Origin: Rhodoluna lacicola
GTDB taxonomy: Bacteria > Actinomycetota > Actinomycetes > Actinomycetales > Microbacteriaceae
Direction: 5' to 3'
Length of the DNA: 64,000 nt
NCBI RefSeq assembly: GCF_000699505.1
Contig: NZ_CP007490.1
Location: 186,001-250,000 of the forward strand
A model generated the notes under the pieces. It saw nothing but the letters and a program-made list of their open reading frames with translations, was not told the origin of the DNA and did no database searches. Shown piece by piece: positions 15,075 to 24,319 of this stretch; position 1 is the stretch's first letter; every line of letters begins with the position of its first letter. The position numbers were made by a program, and so were the translations under genes.

Positions 15075-16199
15075 ATGGCTAAACCGCTGAAGCTCATTGC
15101 TGCAAATGATACGTTTGGCGCACTGGTTGCGTTTGCCGATGTGCTTGATGGCAAGTGTGCCTTATTCATCACCGCGCCAGAGGTAAATGGCAAGATGCCA
15201 GAAACCCACGGTTTACCGAATGAAGTTGCCGACGATGTGGCACTAATTGTTGAAACCAGCGGATCAACCGGTCGCCCCAAGAGAATTGAAATTTCACGCG
15301 AAGCACTTATTGCCAGCGCCAAGGCGGCAAGTTTCGTTTTGGATGCCGCCGAAAATTCCAGTCAGTGGTTGCTTGCGTTACCAATCAACTACATCGCCGG
15401 CGCTAACGTTTTGATTCGCTCGGTGCTGGCCGGAACACAGCCGGTGATGATGAATACCGCAGTGCCATTTACGGCTGAAGCCTTTGCGAACTCTGCGATG
15501 CACCTGAAGGAAGAAAAGAAGTTCACCTCGCTGGTGCCAACTCAACTGACTAGGTTGGCAGCAGCTGCCGAGCACGACGAGTTTGTGCTGGAGCAACTGC
15601 GTAAGTTTGATGCCATTTTGGTTGGTGGCCAGGCTGCAGACCATGTTTTGATTGGCAAGCTTGAGAGCTTGGGAGTGAACATCGTCACCACATATGGCAT
15701 GACTGAGACCTGCGGCGGTTGCATCTATAACGGCCTGCCAATTGGCGACACAGAGCTCAAGTTGGTTGATGGCCGCATCGCAATCAAGAATTCCATGCTG
15801 GCCAATGTTCCGGTGGACGATGACGGATTCTTTGTTACCAGCGATGCCGGGGAGATCACCGATGACGGACGCCTTGCAGTGCTTGGCCGAGTTGACCGGG
15901 TAATTAATTCGGGCGGAGTGAAAGTTTCGCTGGATCGAGTTGAGCAACTGGGAATCCGCGTAACCGGAGTCAACGATTTAGCCGCGGCAGCAATTCACGA
16001 TATGGAGTGGGGCCAGCGAGTTTGCATAGCCTACGTTGGCAGCCCAGAGGTCGCCGATGACATCGCCCGGGTGCTGGCTAACGACCTAGGACCGGCTGGA
16101 AAACCGGTGCAGGTGATTCGCGTAGATAAACTTCCTAAGACTGCGAATGACAAAAATGATTTGATCGCGATTTCCAAACTATTTGAGGAAAACCAATGA
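15075..16199 (+). CDS. menE: o-Succinylbenzoate--CoA ligase
   Basis: Acyl-CoA synthetase of the ANL superfamily, 374 residues, which is short for the family but usual for actinobacterial MenE. The P-loop VETSGSTGRPKRIEIS, the adenylate motif TYGMTETCGGC and the hinge region LGRVDRVINSGGVKVS are present, with the C-terminal lysine in LPKTANDKND. The ATG at 15075 is ten bases after the menB stop; the frame extends further upstream inside menB but without domain support. Its stop overlaps menA by ATGA. Confidence 0.92.
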   Translation: MAKPLKLIAANDTFGALVAFADVLDGKCALFITAPEVNGKMPETHGLPNEVADDVALIVETSGSTGRPKRIEISREALIASAKAASFVLDAAENSSQWLLALPINYIAGANVLIRSVLAGTQPVMMNTAVPFTAEAFANSAMHLKEEKKFTSLVPTQLTRLAAAAEHDEFVLEQLRKFDAILVGGQAADHVLIGKLESLGVNIVTTYGMTETCGGCIYNGLPIGDTELKLVDGRIAIKNSMLANVPVDDDGFFVTSDAGEITDDGRLAVLGRVDRVINSGGVKVSLDRVEQLGIRVTGVNDLAAAAIHDMEWGQRVCIAYVGSPEVADDIARVLANDLGPAGKPVQVIRVDKLPKTANDKNDLIAISKLFEENQ

Positions 16200-17104
16200 G
16201 CAAGAAAAAAGCCAACAACAAGCCGCCTCGTCAACGCGGTATTAAGTTGTGGATTGAGGGTGCAAGACTTCGCACTCTTCCGCTTGCTGTATCGCCAATT
16301 GCCATCGGTGCCGGTGCGGCAGCAGCGGACAAGAGCTTTGATCTTGGATTAGCCCTGCTTGCTTTGGCGGTGGCCATGTTTCTGCAAATCGGCGTCAACT
16401 TTGCCAACGATTATTCCGATGGCATTCGCGGCACTGATGACAATCGCGTTGGACCACTTCGTTTGACTGGATCAAAATCCGTTCGTCCGCAGGCGGTTAA
16501 GTTTGCAGCCTTCATGTTCTTTGGTCTTGCGGCCTTGGCCGGTTTGGCAATTGTTCTGCTAACTCAGCACTGGTGGTTTATTCCAGTTGGCATCGCCAGC
16601 ATTCTTGCCGCCTGGTTTTACACCGGCGGAAAGTCACCCTACGGTTATGCCGGGCTTGGTGAAATTGCCGTCTTTATTTTCTTTGGCCTGGTGGCAACCT
16701 ACGGAACTGCCTACATTCAAATTGGCAGGTTTGATTTGAATGCGCTGCTTGGCGGAACCGCCGCGGGTCTATTTGCCTCAGCTGTTTTGATGGTCAATAA
16801 CATTCGCGACATTGACACCGATCGCCACGTGGGAAAGCGCACCCTTGCGGTCAAGGTTGGTAAAAAATGGGCCAAGGCTATTTATCTGGCAATGCTGTGG
16901 TTGCCACTCGTGATACTTGCGCCCTACCCGTTTATTTATCCGGTGACGATTTTCGCCTGGGCATCGGTGTTATTGGTGCTGCCGGCTACTTTGATTGTGC
17001 TTACAGCCAGGACTCCAAAGGAATTGATTTTGGCCTTGAAGTTGACCAGCTTTGCTTCGCTTGGCTACGCGATTCTTTTGGGAATCGGGCTGGCTGCGAT
17101 TTAG
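16196..17104 (+). CDS. menA: 1,4-Dihydroxy-2-naphthoate polyprenyltransferase
   Basis: UbiA-family membrane prenyltransferase that attaches the isoprenoid tail to DHNA. 302 residues, eight to nine helices. The two Asp-rich motifs are NDYSDGIRGTDD (about residue 65-77) and NNIRDIDTDRHVGKRTLAV (about residue 201-219). Coupled to menE by a 4-bp overlap and overlapping the convergent DUF4229 gene by 4 bp. Confidence 0.95.
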   Translation: MSKKKANNKPPRQRGIKLWIEGARLRTLPLAVSPIAIGAGAAAADKSFDLGLALLALAVAMFLQIGVNFANDYSDGIRGTDDNRVGPLRLTGSKSVRPQAVKFAAFMFFGLAALAGLAIVLLTQHWWFIPVGIASILAAWFYTGGKSPYGYAGLGEIAVFIFFGLVATYGTAYIQIGRFDLNALLGGTAAGLFASAVLMVNNIRDIDTDRHVGKRTLAVKVGKKWAKAIYLAMLWLPLVILAPYPFIYPVTIFAWASVLLVLPATLIVLTARTPKELILALKLTSFASLGYAILLGIGLAAI

Positions 17105-17340
17105 GCAGTGCCGTCTTCAGACTGGGTGTCTTTGTCAGACTTCTTGTTGTTGAACTTATAGATAGCCTCAGAAACCGCCTCGCGCTGCTTGCCAAAGAAA
17201 ATCAGCGAAATGGCCAGTGAAACCACCGCGGCAATCAGGGCCGAGAAGAACGGGTCAAAGCCAAAAGCCAGCATGATGGCCAAGATAGCGGAAAAAATAC
17301 CTACGCGAATGGTGATGTAAAGGATCCATGGGTTCTTCAT
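17101..17340 (-). CDS. DUF4229 family small membrane protein
   Basis: 79 residues with two hydrophobic segments (residues 6-26 and 31-50) and a charged C-terminus. It matches the DUF4229 membrane proteins that sit in actinobacterial menaquinone clusters; function unknown. The ATG is six bases from TAGACT on the minus strand. Confidence 0.75.
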   Translation of the reverse strand: MKNPWILYITIRVGIFSAILAIMLAFGFDPFFSALIAAVVSLAISLIFFGKQREAVSEAIYKFNNKKSDKDTQSEDGTA

Positions 17341-17346
17341 GGAATA

Positions 17347-17352
17347 AGTCTA
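17347..17352 (-). promoter_or_regulatory. -10 element of the DUF4229 gene (leaderless)
   Basis: TAGACT on the minus strand, six bases before the ATG at 17340. Confidence 0.5.
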
Positions 17353-17366
17353 AGTTTGCCGCTGGT

Positions 17367-17372
17367 TAGAGT
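17367..17372 (+). promoter_or_regulatory. -10 element of the membrane protein-menD operon (leaderless)
   Basis: TAGAGT, six bases before the ATG at 17379. It is 14 bp from the divergent DUF4229 -10. Confidence 0.5.
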
Positions 17373-17378
17373 TAACAC

Positions 17379-17630
17379 ATGAAGTGGTTCATTTTTATAG
17401 TTGTCGTGGCAGTCATCCTGCTGGTCTTTGGCCTGGTCTACGCCATCACCGGTGCTGTCAACAAGCGCAAGCGCCCAAAATACAAGACAACTGCGCCAGA
17501 TGATGATCCAAAGTTTTTGCGGGATCTTGCCGAGAAATTAAAGGCCGAAGACGAAAAGCCTGACGCCGGCAATTCAGACAACACCGATGCCAGTGGCGGT
17601 CCGGATAAAGGTGACGATGAGCCAAAGTAG
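17379..17630 (+). CDS. Small single-pass membrane protein before menD
   Basis: 83 residues: one N-terminal membrane helix (WFIFIVVVAVILLVFGLVYAI), a short basic patch (NKRKRPKYK), then an acidic, disordered tail rich in Asp, Glu, Gly and Pro. No family recognised with certainty; it resembles the short membrane proteins found near menD in relatives. Its last codons overlap the menD start, so they are translated together. Confidence 0.65.
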   Translation: MKWFIFIVVVAVILLVFGLVYAITGAVNKRKRPKYKTTAPDDDPKFLRDLAEKLKAEDEKPDAGNSDNTDASGGPDKGDDEPK

Positions 17631-19194
17631 TTCGCCGGCTCAAAGTTTTGCTGCACAACTATTAGCTTCACTGGCCAAAGCTGGTGTTCGCAATTTCTTT
17701 CTAGCTCCGGGTGCTCGCTCTCAGGCGCTTGCCATCGCCGCGGGGCAATTGGCTGAAGCCGGAAAAATCGACCTTCACATACGCCTTGATGAACGCGGCA
17801 TGGGTTTTACCGCGGTTGGTGCAGCGCTCGCCAGTGGGCAGCCATCGGTGTTGATTACTACTTCTGGAACCGCAGTCGCCAACCTGCACCCCGCAGTGCT
17901 TGAAGCGCACCACTCAGGTGTGCCACTCATTCTTTTGACCGCAGACCGCCCGCACGAATTGCGTGGCGTTGGCGCAAACCAAACTACAAATCAAATTGGA
18001 ATTTTTAACGACGCCGTGCGCGAGTGCGTTGACGTGCCGGCGCCAAACGGAAACGACGGCGAAGCACGCGAAGCAAGTCAACTGGCAGTGAATGCAATTG
18101 CAGTTGCCATGGGTTACGACGGCGATCAGCCGGGTCCGGTGCAACTGAACCTGGCCTTTCGCGAGCCGCTATCGTCTACCTCGCCAAATGCTGCCGAGTT
18201 GAATCCGCTGATTGAACTTCCGGATATTTTTGAACCGAACCCAGAATTTGCGATGCTGTCGGCCGAAGTTCCAACGGTTGTTGTGGCTGGTGCCGGAGCA
18301 GGTTCCGAAGCCGTTGAACTTGCCGAAGCCTTTGGTTGGCCGATTCTTGCCGAGCCTTCATCGGGTGCGCGTCACGGAGCAAACGCAATCATTGGTTATC
18401 GCCGAATTCTAGAGAACCACGAGCTTGCCAAAGAGATTCGCCGAGTGGTCATCTACGGCAAGCCAACGCTTGGCCGAGCGGTGATTCGACTGCTCTTCAA
18501 CGAAGAGGTTGAAGTTGTCGTTGTGCGAAGCAAGGTGATGGGGCACTTTGATGTTTCGCGACGAGCCTCGAAGGTCGTTGATGAAATTGCCATTGACAAC
18601 GAAGTCAGCTTTGAATGGCTTGAGCGTTGGCGGTTGGCAGATGCTGAGGTAACCGCCCCAGAGTCATCGAAGTTAGATCGCCGGACATTGGTGGAGGCGG
18701 TTTGGAATGCCACCAACGGGCCGGATCAGCTGTTACTGGGTGCATCGCGTTTGATTCGCGAGGCAGATGCCTGGGCACCGGCCAAGCTTTTGCTGGTCTA
18801 CTCAAACCGCGGACTTGCCGGCATAGATGGCACCGTGGCCACCGCTACCGGCCTTGCTCTAATCGAGCGCGAGGGCACTACCCGTGCCCTGATTGGTGAC
18901 TTGACCCTGCTGCATGACGCATCATCGCTGGCAATTGATCCGGCCGATGGAGATCTAAATATCCAGATTGTGGTTGGCAATGACGGTGGCGGCACGATTT
19001 TCTCTGGTCTTGAAATGGCAGAGCAACTTGAACCCAAAACTTTTGAAAGATTGTTTACCACCCCGCAGCAGGTGGACATTTGGCACCTGGCTCAGGCTTA
19101 CGGCTGGAATTACATTCGGGTAGAGAGCACCGCAGAACTTGAGACAGCACTGCAGACCACCGGTCGCGTAGTAATTGATGTGCGACTGAAGTAA
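17617..19194 (+). CDS. menD: SEPHCHC synthase
   Basis: Thiamine diphosphate enzyme that joins isochorismate and 2-oxoglutarate. 525 residues. N-terminal pyrimidine-binding domain with the FFLAPGARSQALAIAA block and the catalytic glutamate region HIRLDERGMGF, VLITTSGTAVANLHPAVLEA and LTADRPHELRGVGANQT; C-terminal pyrophosphate domain with GDLTLLHDASSLA and NDGGGTIFSGLE. The ATG at 17617 follows an AAAGG; further upstream in-frame starts lie inside the preceding gene. Confidence 0.95.
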   Translation: MSQSSSPAQSFAAQLLASLAKAGVRNFFLAPGARSQALAIAAGQLAEAGKIDLHIRLDERGMGFTAVGAALASGQPSVLITTSGTAVANLHPAVLEAHHSGVPLILLTADRPHELRGVGANQTTNQIGIFNDAVRECVDVPAPNGNDGEAREASQLAVNAIAVAMGYDGDQPGPVQLNLAFREPLSSTSPNAAELNPLIELPDIFEPNPEFAMLSAEVPTVVVAGAGAGSEAVELAEAFGWPILAEPSSGARHGANAIIGYRRILENHELAKEIRRVVIYGKPTLGRAVIRLLFNEEVEVVVVRSKVMGHFDVSRRASKVVDEIAIDNEVSFEWLERWRLADAEVTAPESSKLDRRTLVEAVWNATNGPDQLLLGASRLIREADAWAPAKLLLVYSNRGLAGIDGTVATATGLALIEREGTTRALIGDLTLLHDASSLAIDPADGDLNIQIVVGNDGGGTIFSGLEMAEQLEPKTFERLFTTPQQVDIWHLAQAYGWNYIRVESTAELETALQTTGRVVIDVRLK

Positions 19195-19206
19195 AGCTAA
19201 AAACTT

Positions 19207-20436
19207 TTAGGCCAGGGCCTCGCGAATTGGTCGGAACTTGAGATCAGTCTCGGCAAGTTCGGCTTCCGGTTCTGACTCTGCAACAATTCCACAGCCGGCA
19301 AAGGCACGAATAGTTTTATCGGTGATTTGAGCACCTCGCAAACCAATTGCCCACTCGCCATCACCATCGGCACCAATCCAACCCACCGGACCGGCATAGC
19401 GGCCACGATCGCTTCCCTCAAGCTTTGCGATTAAGTTTTGCGCGACATCGGTGGGGGTTCCGGCAACTGCCGCGGTTGGGTGCAGCGCTGCAGCAACATC
19501 AAGCACCGATGCATCTTCGCGAAGCACACCGTGCACATCACTGGCAAGATGCCAAACATTCGGCAGCGCCAAACTAAATGGCGTTGGATCAGCATCAACG
19601 TGAGTGCAAAAAGGCGCAAGCGACTTAACCAGCGAATCAACTGCAAAGGCATGCTCGGCGGTATTTTTTGAAGATGCAGCCAGGGCCACGGCAATGGCTT
19701 GATCAACTCCCGGGTCAGTGCCGCGACCGGCGGTACCAGCCAGGACTCGGGCAGAAACCTGAGCGTGTGAAACACGAACCAACAATTCCGGTGAGGCGCC
19801 AAACATTCCATCGACCGAGTAGACCCAACAGGTTGGATACTGGTGAGCTAATTTCTGCAGCACGCTTCGAACATCAAATTTCTCTGGCAGTTTTGCAATA
19901 ACGTCTCTGGCCAAGACAACCTTGGCTAGCGTGCCAGAGTTTATTTTTTCAACAGCAGAAGAAACCAGTTCCTTAAATTTTTCTGCCGAAATCTCACCGG
20001 TCTCAAAATTGATTGAGGCGTTGGCCTTGTATTCGGCGCTGTGGGTCCAAAAATCTGGCGCGGCTGCTCCCGATACCGTGGTCAGCCAGACTCGACCGTC
20101 TCGGCTGCCAAGGATCACCTGGGGCACAATCAAAGTGCTGGCTGCTTTGCTTAGGTCAGAAAATGCAAAGGTGCCAAAGGCAACCAAACCGGTACCTGGC
20201 AGTTGCACCTCATCGGTCACCTCAGCCGCGGCAACCAGGGTGCGCCACTGGGCCGCCAAATCTGCTACCCGCCCAGCAGAAAGGTTGCTCTCTAACCGAA
20301 CCGCCTCGCCCCAACCCACGATTCCATCGCCGCCGCGGATGAAAGCCAAGGGGGTCTCGGGAAGGTGGGAGAGGAGCTTGAAGTCATCGGTGTGCAGTTC
20401 ACGGGTGGTGAGAGTCAACTTTTGACCAGCTGTCAT
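19207..20436 (-). CDS. menF: Isochorismate synthase
   Basis: Chorismate-binding enzyme that starts menaquinone synthesis by making isochorismate. 409 residues with the catalytic C-terminal block KVVLARDVIAKL, PELLVRVSHAQVSARVLAGTAGRG, LHPTAAVAGTP and the closing GCGIVAESEPEAELAETDLKF. An entC-like siderophore role is an alternative but unlikely inside a men cluster. AAAGGTGAGG precedes the ATG, so this one is a leadered transcript. Convergent with menD. Confidence 0.9.
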   Translation of the reverse strand: MTAGQKLTLTTRELHTDDFKLLSHLPETPLAFIRGGDGIVGWGEAVRLESNLSAGRVADLAAQWRTLVAAAEVTDEVQLPGTGLVAFGTFAFSDLSKAASTLIVPQVILGSRDGRVWLTTVSGAAAPDFWTHSAEYKANASINFETGEISAEKFKELVSSAVEKINSGTLAKVVLARDVIAKLPEKFDVRSVLQKLAHQYPTCWVYSVDGMFGASPELLVRVSHAQVSARVLAGTAGRGTDPGVDQAIAVALAASSKNTAEHAFAVDSLVKSLAPFCTHVDADPTPFSLALPNVWHLASDVHGVLREDASVLDVAAALHPTAAVAGTPTDVAQNLIAKLEGSDRGRYAGPVGWIGADGDGEWAIGLRGAQITDKTIRAFAGCGIVAESEPEAELAETDLKFRPIREALA

Positions 20437-20556
20437 GCGCCCTCACCTTTCTGAGTGTTATCTGTGAACCTCGGATAGCCCTTTAGTTGGGCTATTTGTC
20501 GCGGGTAATCTGAACAAGTAACCCCAAAAAGCCTAAACCCGCCAAGGAGTACCCGA

Positions 20557-21270
20557 ATGCGAAAGACTGCTCCCGCAGCATTTCTCATCTCTGGCATTCT
20601 CGTCTTTGGTGGGCTTTTCACTGCCACGCCGGCTCACGCCGACGATGAAGATGAAAACGAGACTTCAACATCGCAGGTAAGCCCCGCACCATTACAAACC
20701 CAGAATCCAAAGGTTCATTCCCCAAAGATTCCCAAAGAACCTAAAGAGCCCCGAGAGCACATTAAGCGCCGCGAGCTAGAGCAGAAGTATGGCAAAGAGG
20801 GGCGGTTATCTCTGCCACCCCTGGTAATTAGACCAAAGCGCGACACCGATGAAGTTTCCGAATCCAGCGCCTTTGCAATTGAAGAAGATGACGATGAGAG
20901 CTCGGCCAGTGGCTCGCCTTCATCAAGCAACGAGGTAGTTGCTGGCACTGCCAATAAGGCCACCGCGGGCTCAGCAACCGCAGGAACATCTGGTGCAAGC
21001 TCATCGGGGTCAAACGAAACCGTGGGTAGTGCAAGTGCAGGATTCATCGCGGTCAACCCCGTGGCTAAGGATTCGGTTGTGGCCGTCAAGTCCGGAACCA
21101 TGGTGAATCCGCAGCAAAACACGGCAATTGATTTATCTACCGTGAACTTCACCAAGAAGACACCGGCAGACACATTTATTCAGGCCGCTCAGGTAGGTCT
21201 GTATGCCATGGCAGCCGGAGCGTTTGCCCTTTCGCTGGTAGCAGTATCGCGAGCAATTCGCCGCAAGTAG
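20557..21270 (+). CDS. Secreted or surface-anchored hypothetical protein
   Basis: Not recognised. 237 residues: a signal peptide cut after THAHA-like residues (FTATPAHA, near residue 28), a long disordered stretch rich in Ser, Glu, Lys and Pro, and a C-terminal hydrophobic helix followed by RAIRRK. That layout (signal, disordered body, helix, basic tail) suggests a membrane-anchored exported protein, possibly a sortase-like anchor without a clear LPxTG box. AAGGAG lies before the ATG. Its stop codon forms part of the menG -10 hexamer. Confidence 0.75.
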   Translation: MRKTAPAAFLISGILVFGGLFTATPAHADDEDENETSTSQVSPAPLQTQNPKVHSPKIPKEPKEPREHIKRRELEQKYGKEGRLSLPPLVIRPKRDTDEVSESSAFAIEEDDDESSASGSPSSSNEVVAGTANKATAGSATAGTSGASSSGSNETVGSASAGFIAVNPVAKDSVVAVKSGTMVNPQQNTAIDLSTVNFTKKTPADTFIQAAQVGLYAMAAGAFALSLVAVSRAIRRK

Positions 21271-21273
21271 ACT
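21268..21273 (+). promoter_or_regulatory. -10 element of menG (leaderless)
   Basis: TAGACT, six bases before the GTG at 21280. The first three bases are the stop codon of the preceding gene. Confidence 0.55.
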
Positions 21274-21279
21274 TGTTAG

Positions 21280-21993
21280 GTGAGTAAAGCCAATCTAGAC
21301 AAAAAACCGGCCGATGTTGCCGCGATGTTCGATGAAGTGGCACCCACCTATGACCTAACCAACGCCCTACTATCTTTTGGGCAGGATCGTCGCTGGCGCA
21401 AAATTGTGCGCAACGCGGTTTCACCAAAGAGCGGTCAGAAAATCCTTGATCTTGCTGCGGGAACCGGGGCGTCATCGGTGGCCTTCTTGAAGCCGGGTGT
21501 AAAAGTTGTTGCCGGCGATTTCTCAGAGGGCATGCTTGCGGTTGGCCGTCAGCGTCACCCAGAGATTGAGTTTGTTTTTGCAGATGCCACCAAGTTGCCA
21601 TTTACAGACGGCGAGTTTGACGCGGTCACAATTTCTTTTGGTCTGCGAAATGTTGTTGACGTGCCCAAGGCGCTCGCCGAAATGTACAGGGTGACCAAGC
21701 CCGGTGGTGTGATTGTGATCTGCGAATTCTCAAGAGTCACCAGTCGCTGGTTTGCACCCTTCTACAACTTCTACCTCAACAAGGTGCTGCCGGCATTCTC
21801 TAGCTTGGCCAGCAAGACACCAGAGGCCTACAGCTATTTGTCGGAGTCAATCTTGGCCTGGCCAAATCAGCACGAACTCAAATTGAAAATTGAAAAAGCT
21901 GGCTACACCGATGTCACTTTCCGCAACCTAACCTTTGGTATCGTTGCGGTCCACAAGGGAACCAAAGCCCCATCGAAGGCTGGCACTAAGTGA
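21280..21993 (+). CDS. menG: Demethylmenaquinone methyltransferase
   Basis: SAM-dependent methyltransferase (UbiE/MenG), last step of menaquinone synthesis. 237 residues. SAM motif ILDLAAGTGASSVAF, then GDFSEGMLAVG and the family signature FGLRNVVDVPKALAEMYRVTKPGG. The GTG start follows a leaderless-type -10. The stop overlaps the GTG of the prenyl synthase gene by four bases. Confidence 0.93.
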   Translation: MSKANLDKKPADVAAMFDEVAPTYDLTNALLSFGQDRRWRKIVRNAVSPKSGQKILDLAAGTGASSVAFLKPGVKVVAGDFSEGMLAVGRQRHPEIEFVFADATKLPFTDGEFDAVTISFGLRNVVDVPKALAEMYRVTKPGGVIVICEFSRVTSRWFAPFYNFYLNKVLPAFSSLASKTPEAYSYLSESILAWPNQHELKLKIEKAGYTDVTFRNLTFGIVAVHKGTKAPSKAGTK

Positions 21994-23000
21994 GCCCAAT
22001 CTCGCTGCCTCGTCAGCTAAAGAAAGTTTCAGATCGCGCTCTTCTAAAATCACTTGAAGCTGGCCTAGAAATTGTTGAAGAAAACCTAAAGCAGGCAACC
22101 TCTCACGCTGACAAGATTGCTGGCGCCTCGGCAAGGCACCTTGTTGACGCAGGTGGCAAGCGCGTTCGTCCAACTCTCGTCTTGCTTTCGGCCCAACTTG
22201 GTGACGCAAAAAACCAAGACATCATTGATGCGGCAGTTGTAGTTGAGCTAACCCACCTGGCCACCCTGTATCACGACGATGTAATGGACGATGCTCCAAC
22301 TCGTCGTGGCGTGCCGACGGCACAAATGATTTGGGGTAACTCCATTGCAATCTTGACCGGCGATCTTTTGTTTGCTCGCGCATCGCAGGTTGGCTCACGC
22401 CTTGGCGAAGAATCTCTTATTTTGCAAGCCGATACCTTCGAGCGTCTTTGCCTTGGTCAGTTACACGAGACCATCGGACCAAACGAATCCGAAGACCCAA
22501 TTGCCCACTACATCCAGGTGATGGCAGATAAAACCGGTTCTCTTATCGCCGCGGCAGCAAGACTTGGCATCATGCTTTCTGGAGCACCGCGCGAATACCT
22601 GGAACCAATGGGTGCCTACGGCGAAAAAGTTGGAGTTGCTTTCCAGTTGATTGATGACGTGATTGACATTTCTGCAGCTGGCCCATCAGGAAAAACTCCC
22701 GGCACAGATCTTCGTGCCGGTGTGCCAACTCTTCCAGTTTTGCTCCTCCGCAAAGCAGCAGCAGCCGGTGACACAGAAGCCGTTTCACTTCTAGCTTTGA
22801 TTGATGGTGGACTTGAAGATGACGCGCGATTGCAAGAAGCCCTCGTGCGTTTGCGCAACCACCCGGTTGCCGAGCAGGCCTATCTAGAGGCCAAGCGCTG
22901 GGCCGATGATGCGGTTGCTTCAATCAGTGTCTTGCCGGATGGTCCAGTAAAGAACGCCCTAGCGCTGTTCGCTCAAGCTGTAGTAGATCGCAACAACTAA
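21990..23000 (+). CDS. Polyprenyl diphosphate synthase (menaquinone side chain)
   Basis: Trans-isoprenyl diphosphate synthase, 336 residues. First Asp-rich motif YHDDVMDDAPTRRG (about residue 95) and second QLIDDVIDI (about residue 223). It most likely makes the long menaquinone tail, given coupling to menG by a GTGA overlap and the presence of menA in the cluster. Chain length cannot be read from the sequence with certainty. Confidence 0.9.
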   Translation: MSPISLPRQLKKVSDRALLKSLEAGLEIVEENLKQATSHADKIAGASARHLVDAGGKRVRPTLVLLSAQLGDAKNQDIIDAAVVVELTHLATLYHDDVMDDAPTRRGVPTAQMIWGNSIAILTGDLLFARASQVGSRLGEESLILQADTFERLCLGQLHETIGPNESEDPIAHYIQVMADKTGSLIAAAARLGIMLSGAPREYLEPMGAYGEKVGVAFQLIDDVIDISAAGPSGKTPGTDLRAGVPTLPVLLLRKAAAAGDTEAVSLLALIDGGLEDDARLQEALVRLRNHPVAEQAYLEAKRWADDAVASISVLPDGPVKNALALFAQAVVDRNN

Positions 23001-23012
23001 CGAGTCCGATTA

Positions 23013-24269
23013 ATGGCACTTACTAAAGCACGCGCGAATCAGGCTAATAACGCAATTGCCGCAATCTTTTTCATCCAAGGAATTGTTGGTGTCACCCAGA
23101 TCCCACGCATCCCGGAACTTATTGATCAGGTTGGTGCTGACTTTGGGATTTGGGGCTTAATCTCCGGCCTTGCCGGCCTTGGCGGAATGCTGGGCTTGCT
23201 TTACACGTCTCGACTGATTGCAAGATTCGGAACAAAAAATGTAACCATCGTGGGTGGTGCGGGCCAGGCACTATTTGTGATGGCTTTGATTTTTGCCCAC
23301 GACCCAATTACCTACCTTGTCTTTACGGCGCTGGGTGCACTCAGCGGCAGCACTCTAAATATCTCGATCAACTCACAGTCAGTGGCGCTGCAAAAAGCAT
23401 TGAACCGAGTGATTATTGGTCGCTTTCATGCCTCCTGGAGCATTGGTGCAACTCTCTCGGCAATTCTGAGTGGATTCTTGGCCACCTTTATGCCGCTCTG
23501 GATACACCTGATGCTTATTCCAGGTCTTGGTATTGCGGCACTGTTTATTTTTGGTCGCAATCTTCTGGTTGCAAGTGAAGATGGGCACGGCCAAGGTCAG
23601 AGCAAGGGCAAGAAGCAATCCTTCTTCAAGATGCCGGGTCAGGTTTGGTTGCTTTCTGCCGGACTCTTCACCGGAGTGTTCGGTGAACTGGCCATGATGG
23701 ACTGGTCTGCTGTCTATGCAAAGAACGTGTTGTTGCTTGATGCCGGCCGAGGAGCAATTCCCTACGCAGCTTTTTCAACCGCCATGATTATTGGCAGGCT
23801 TTCAATTAATAAGTTGGGCAGTAAGTGGCACATCAGCACAGTGGCTAGGGTTGCTGGTTTGCTGGCGGGAATATCTCTCGCCGCAGGTGTCACACTCGGT
23901 TCAATTCTTGCGACCACCAATCAAGACGCTGCTCTGATTGCGGTTGCCATCTGTTTCTTCTTTGCCGGCTTGGGTTCAGCACCCATGGTGCCATCGTTCT
24001 TTAGTGCAGCTGGTTACGTAAAGGGCCTCAACACCGCACAAGTTTTGGCTCGCATGAGCTTCATGAACTCGATTGCGATTATCGGTGCCAAATATCTGAT
24101 GGGTGCATTGGCGCTCAACGTTGGTCTAACGCTTGCGTTTGCATTCCCGGTGCTTACCTTCTTAGCGGCGGGAGTACTGGCCGGCATGGTGGCCAAGCGG
24201 GCCAAGGCAAGTGAAACTTTAAATTCTGCCTATCCGGCTACCGGTGCGATGTCAGTGGTTGAGGACTAA
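23013..24269 (+). CDS. MFS transporter
   Basis: 418 residues, about 12 membrane helices, with the loop 2-3 region LYTSRLIARFGTKNV in place of a textbook motif A. It resembles the actinobacterial MFS group with unclear substrate. It follows the prenyl synthase gene by 12 bases in the same direction, possibly as an operon tail. Family certain, substrate unknown. Confidence 0.85.
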   Translation: MALTKARANQANNAIAAIFFIQGIVGVTQIPRIPELIDQVGADFGIWGLISGLAGLGGMLGLLYTSRLIARFGTKNVTIVGGAGQALFVMALIFAHDPITYLVFTALGALSGSTLNISINSQSVALQKALNRVIIGRFHASWSIGATLSAILSGFLATFMPLWIHLMLIPGLGIAALFIFGRNLLVASEDGHGQGQSKGKKQSFFKMPGQVWLLSAGLFTGVFGELAMMDWSAVYAKNVLLLDAGRGAIPYAAFSTAMIIGRLSINKLGSKWHISTVARVAGLLAGISLAAGVTLGSILATTNQDAALIAVAICFFFAGLGSAPMVPSFFSAAGYVKGLNTAQVLARMSFMNSIAIIGAKYLMGALALNVGLTLAFAFPVLTFLAAGVLAGMVAKRAKASETLNSAYPATGAMSVVED

Positions 24270-24292
24270 CGGAAATTCTGACAGTTCCTATG

Positions 24293-24319
24293 TTTCAAAA
24301 CTTATCTAAAGTTTTGAAA
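24293..24319. terminator. AT-rich inverted repeat between convergent genes
   Basis: 11-bp arms TTTCAAAACTT (24293-24303) / AAGTTTTGAAA (24309-24319). It overlaps the end of yajQ; candidate weak bidirectional terminator. Confidence 0.4.
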
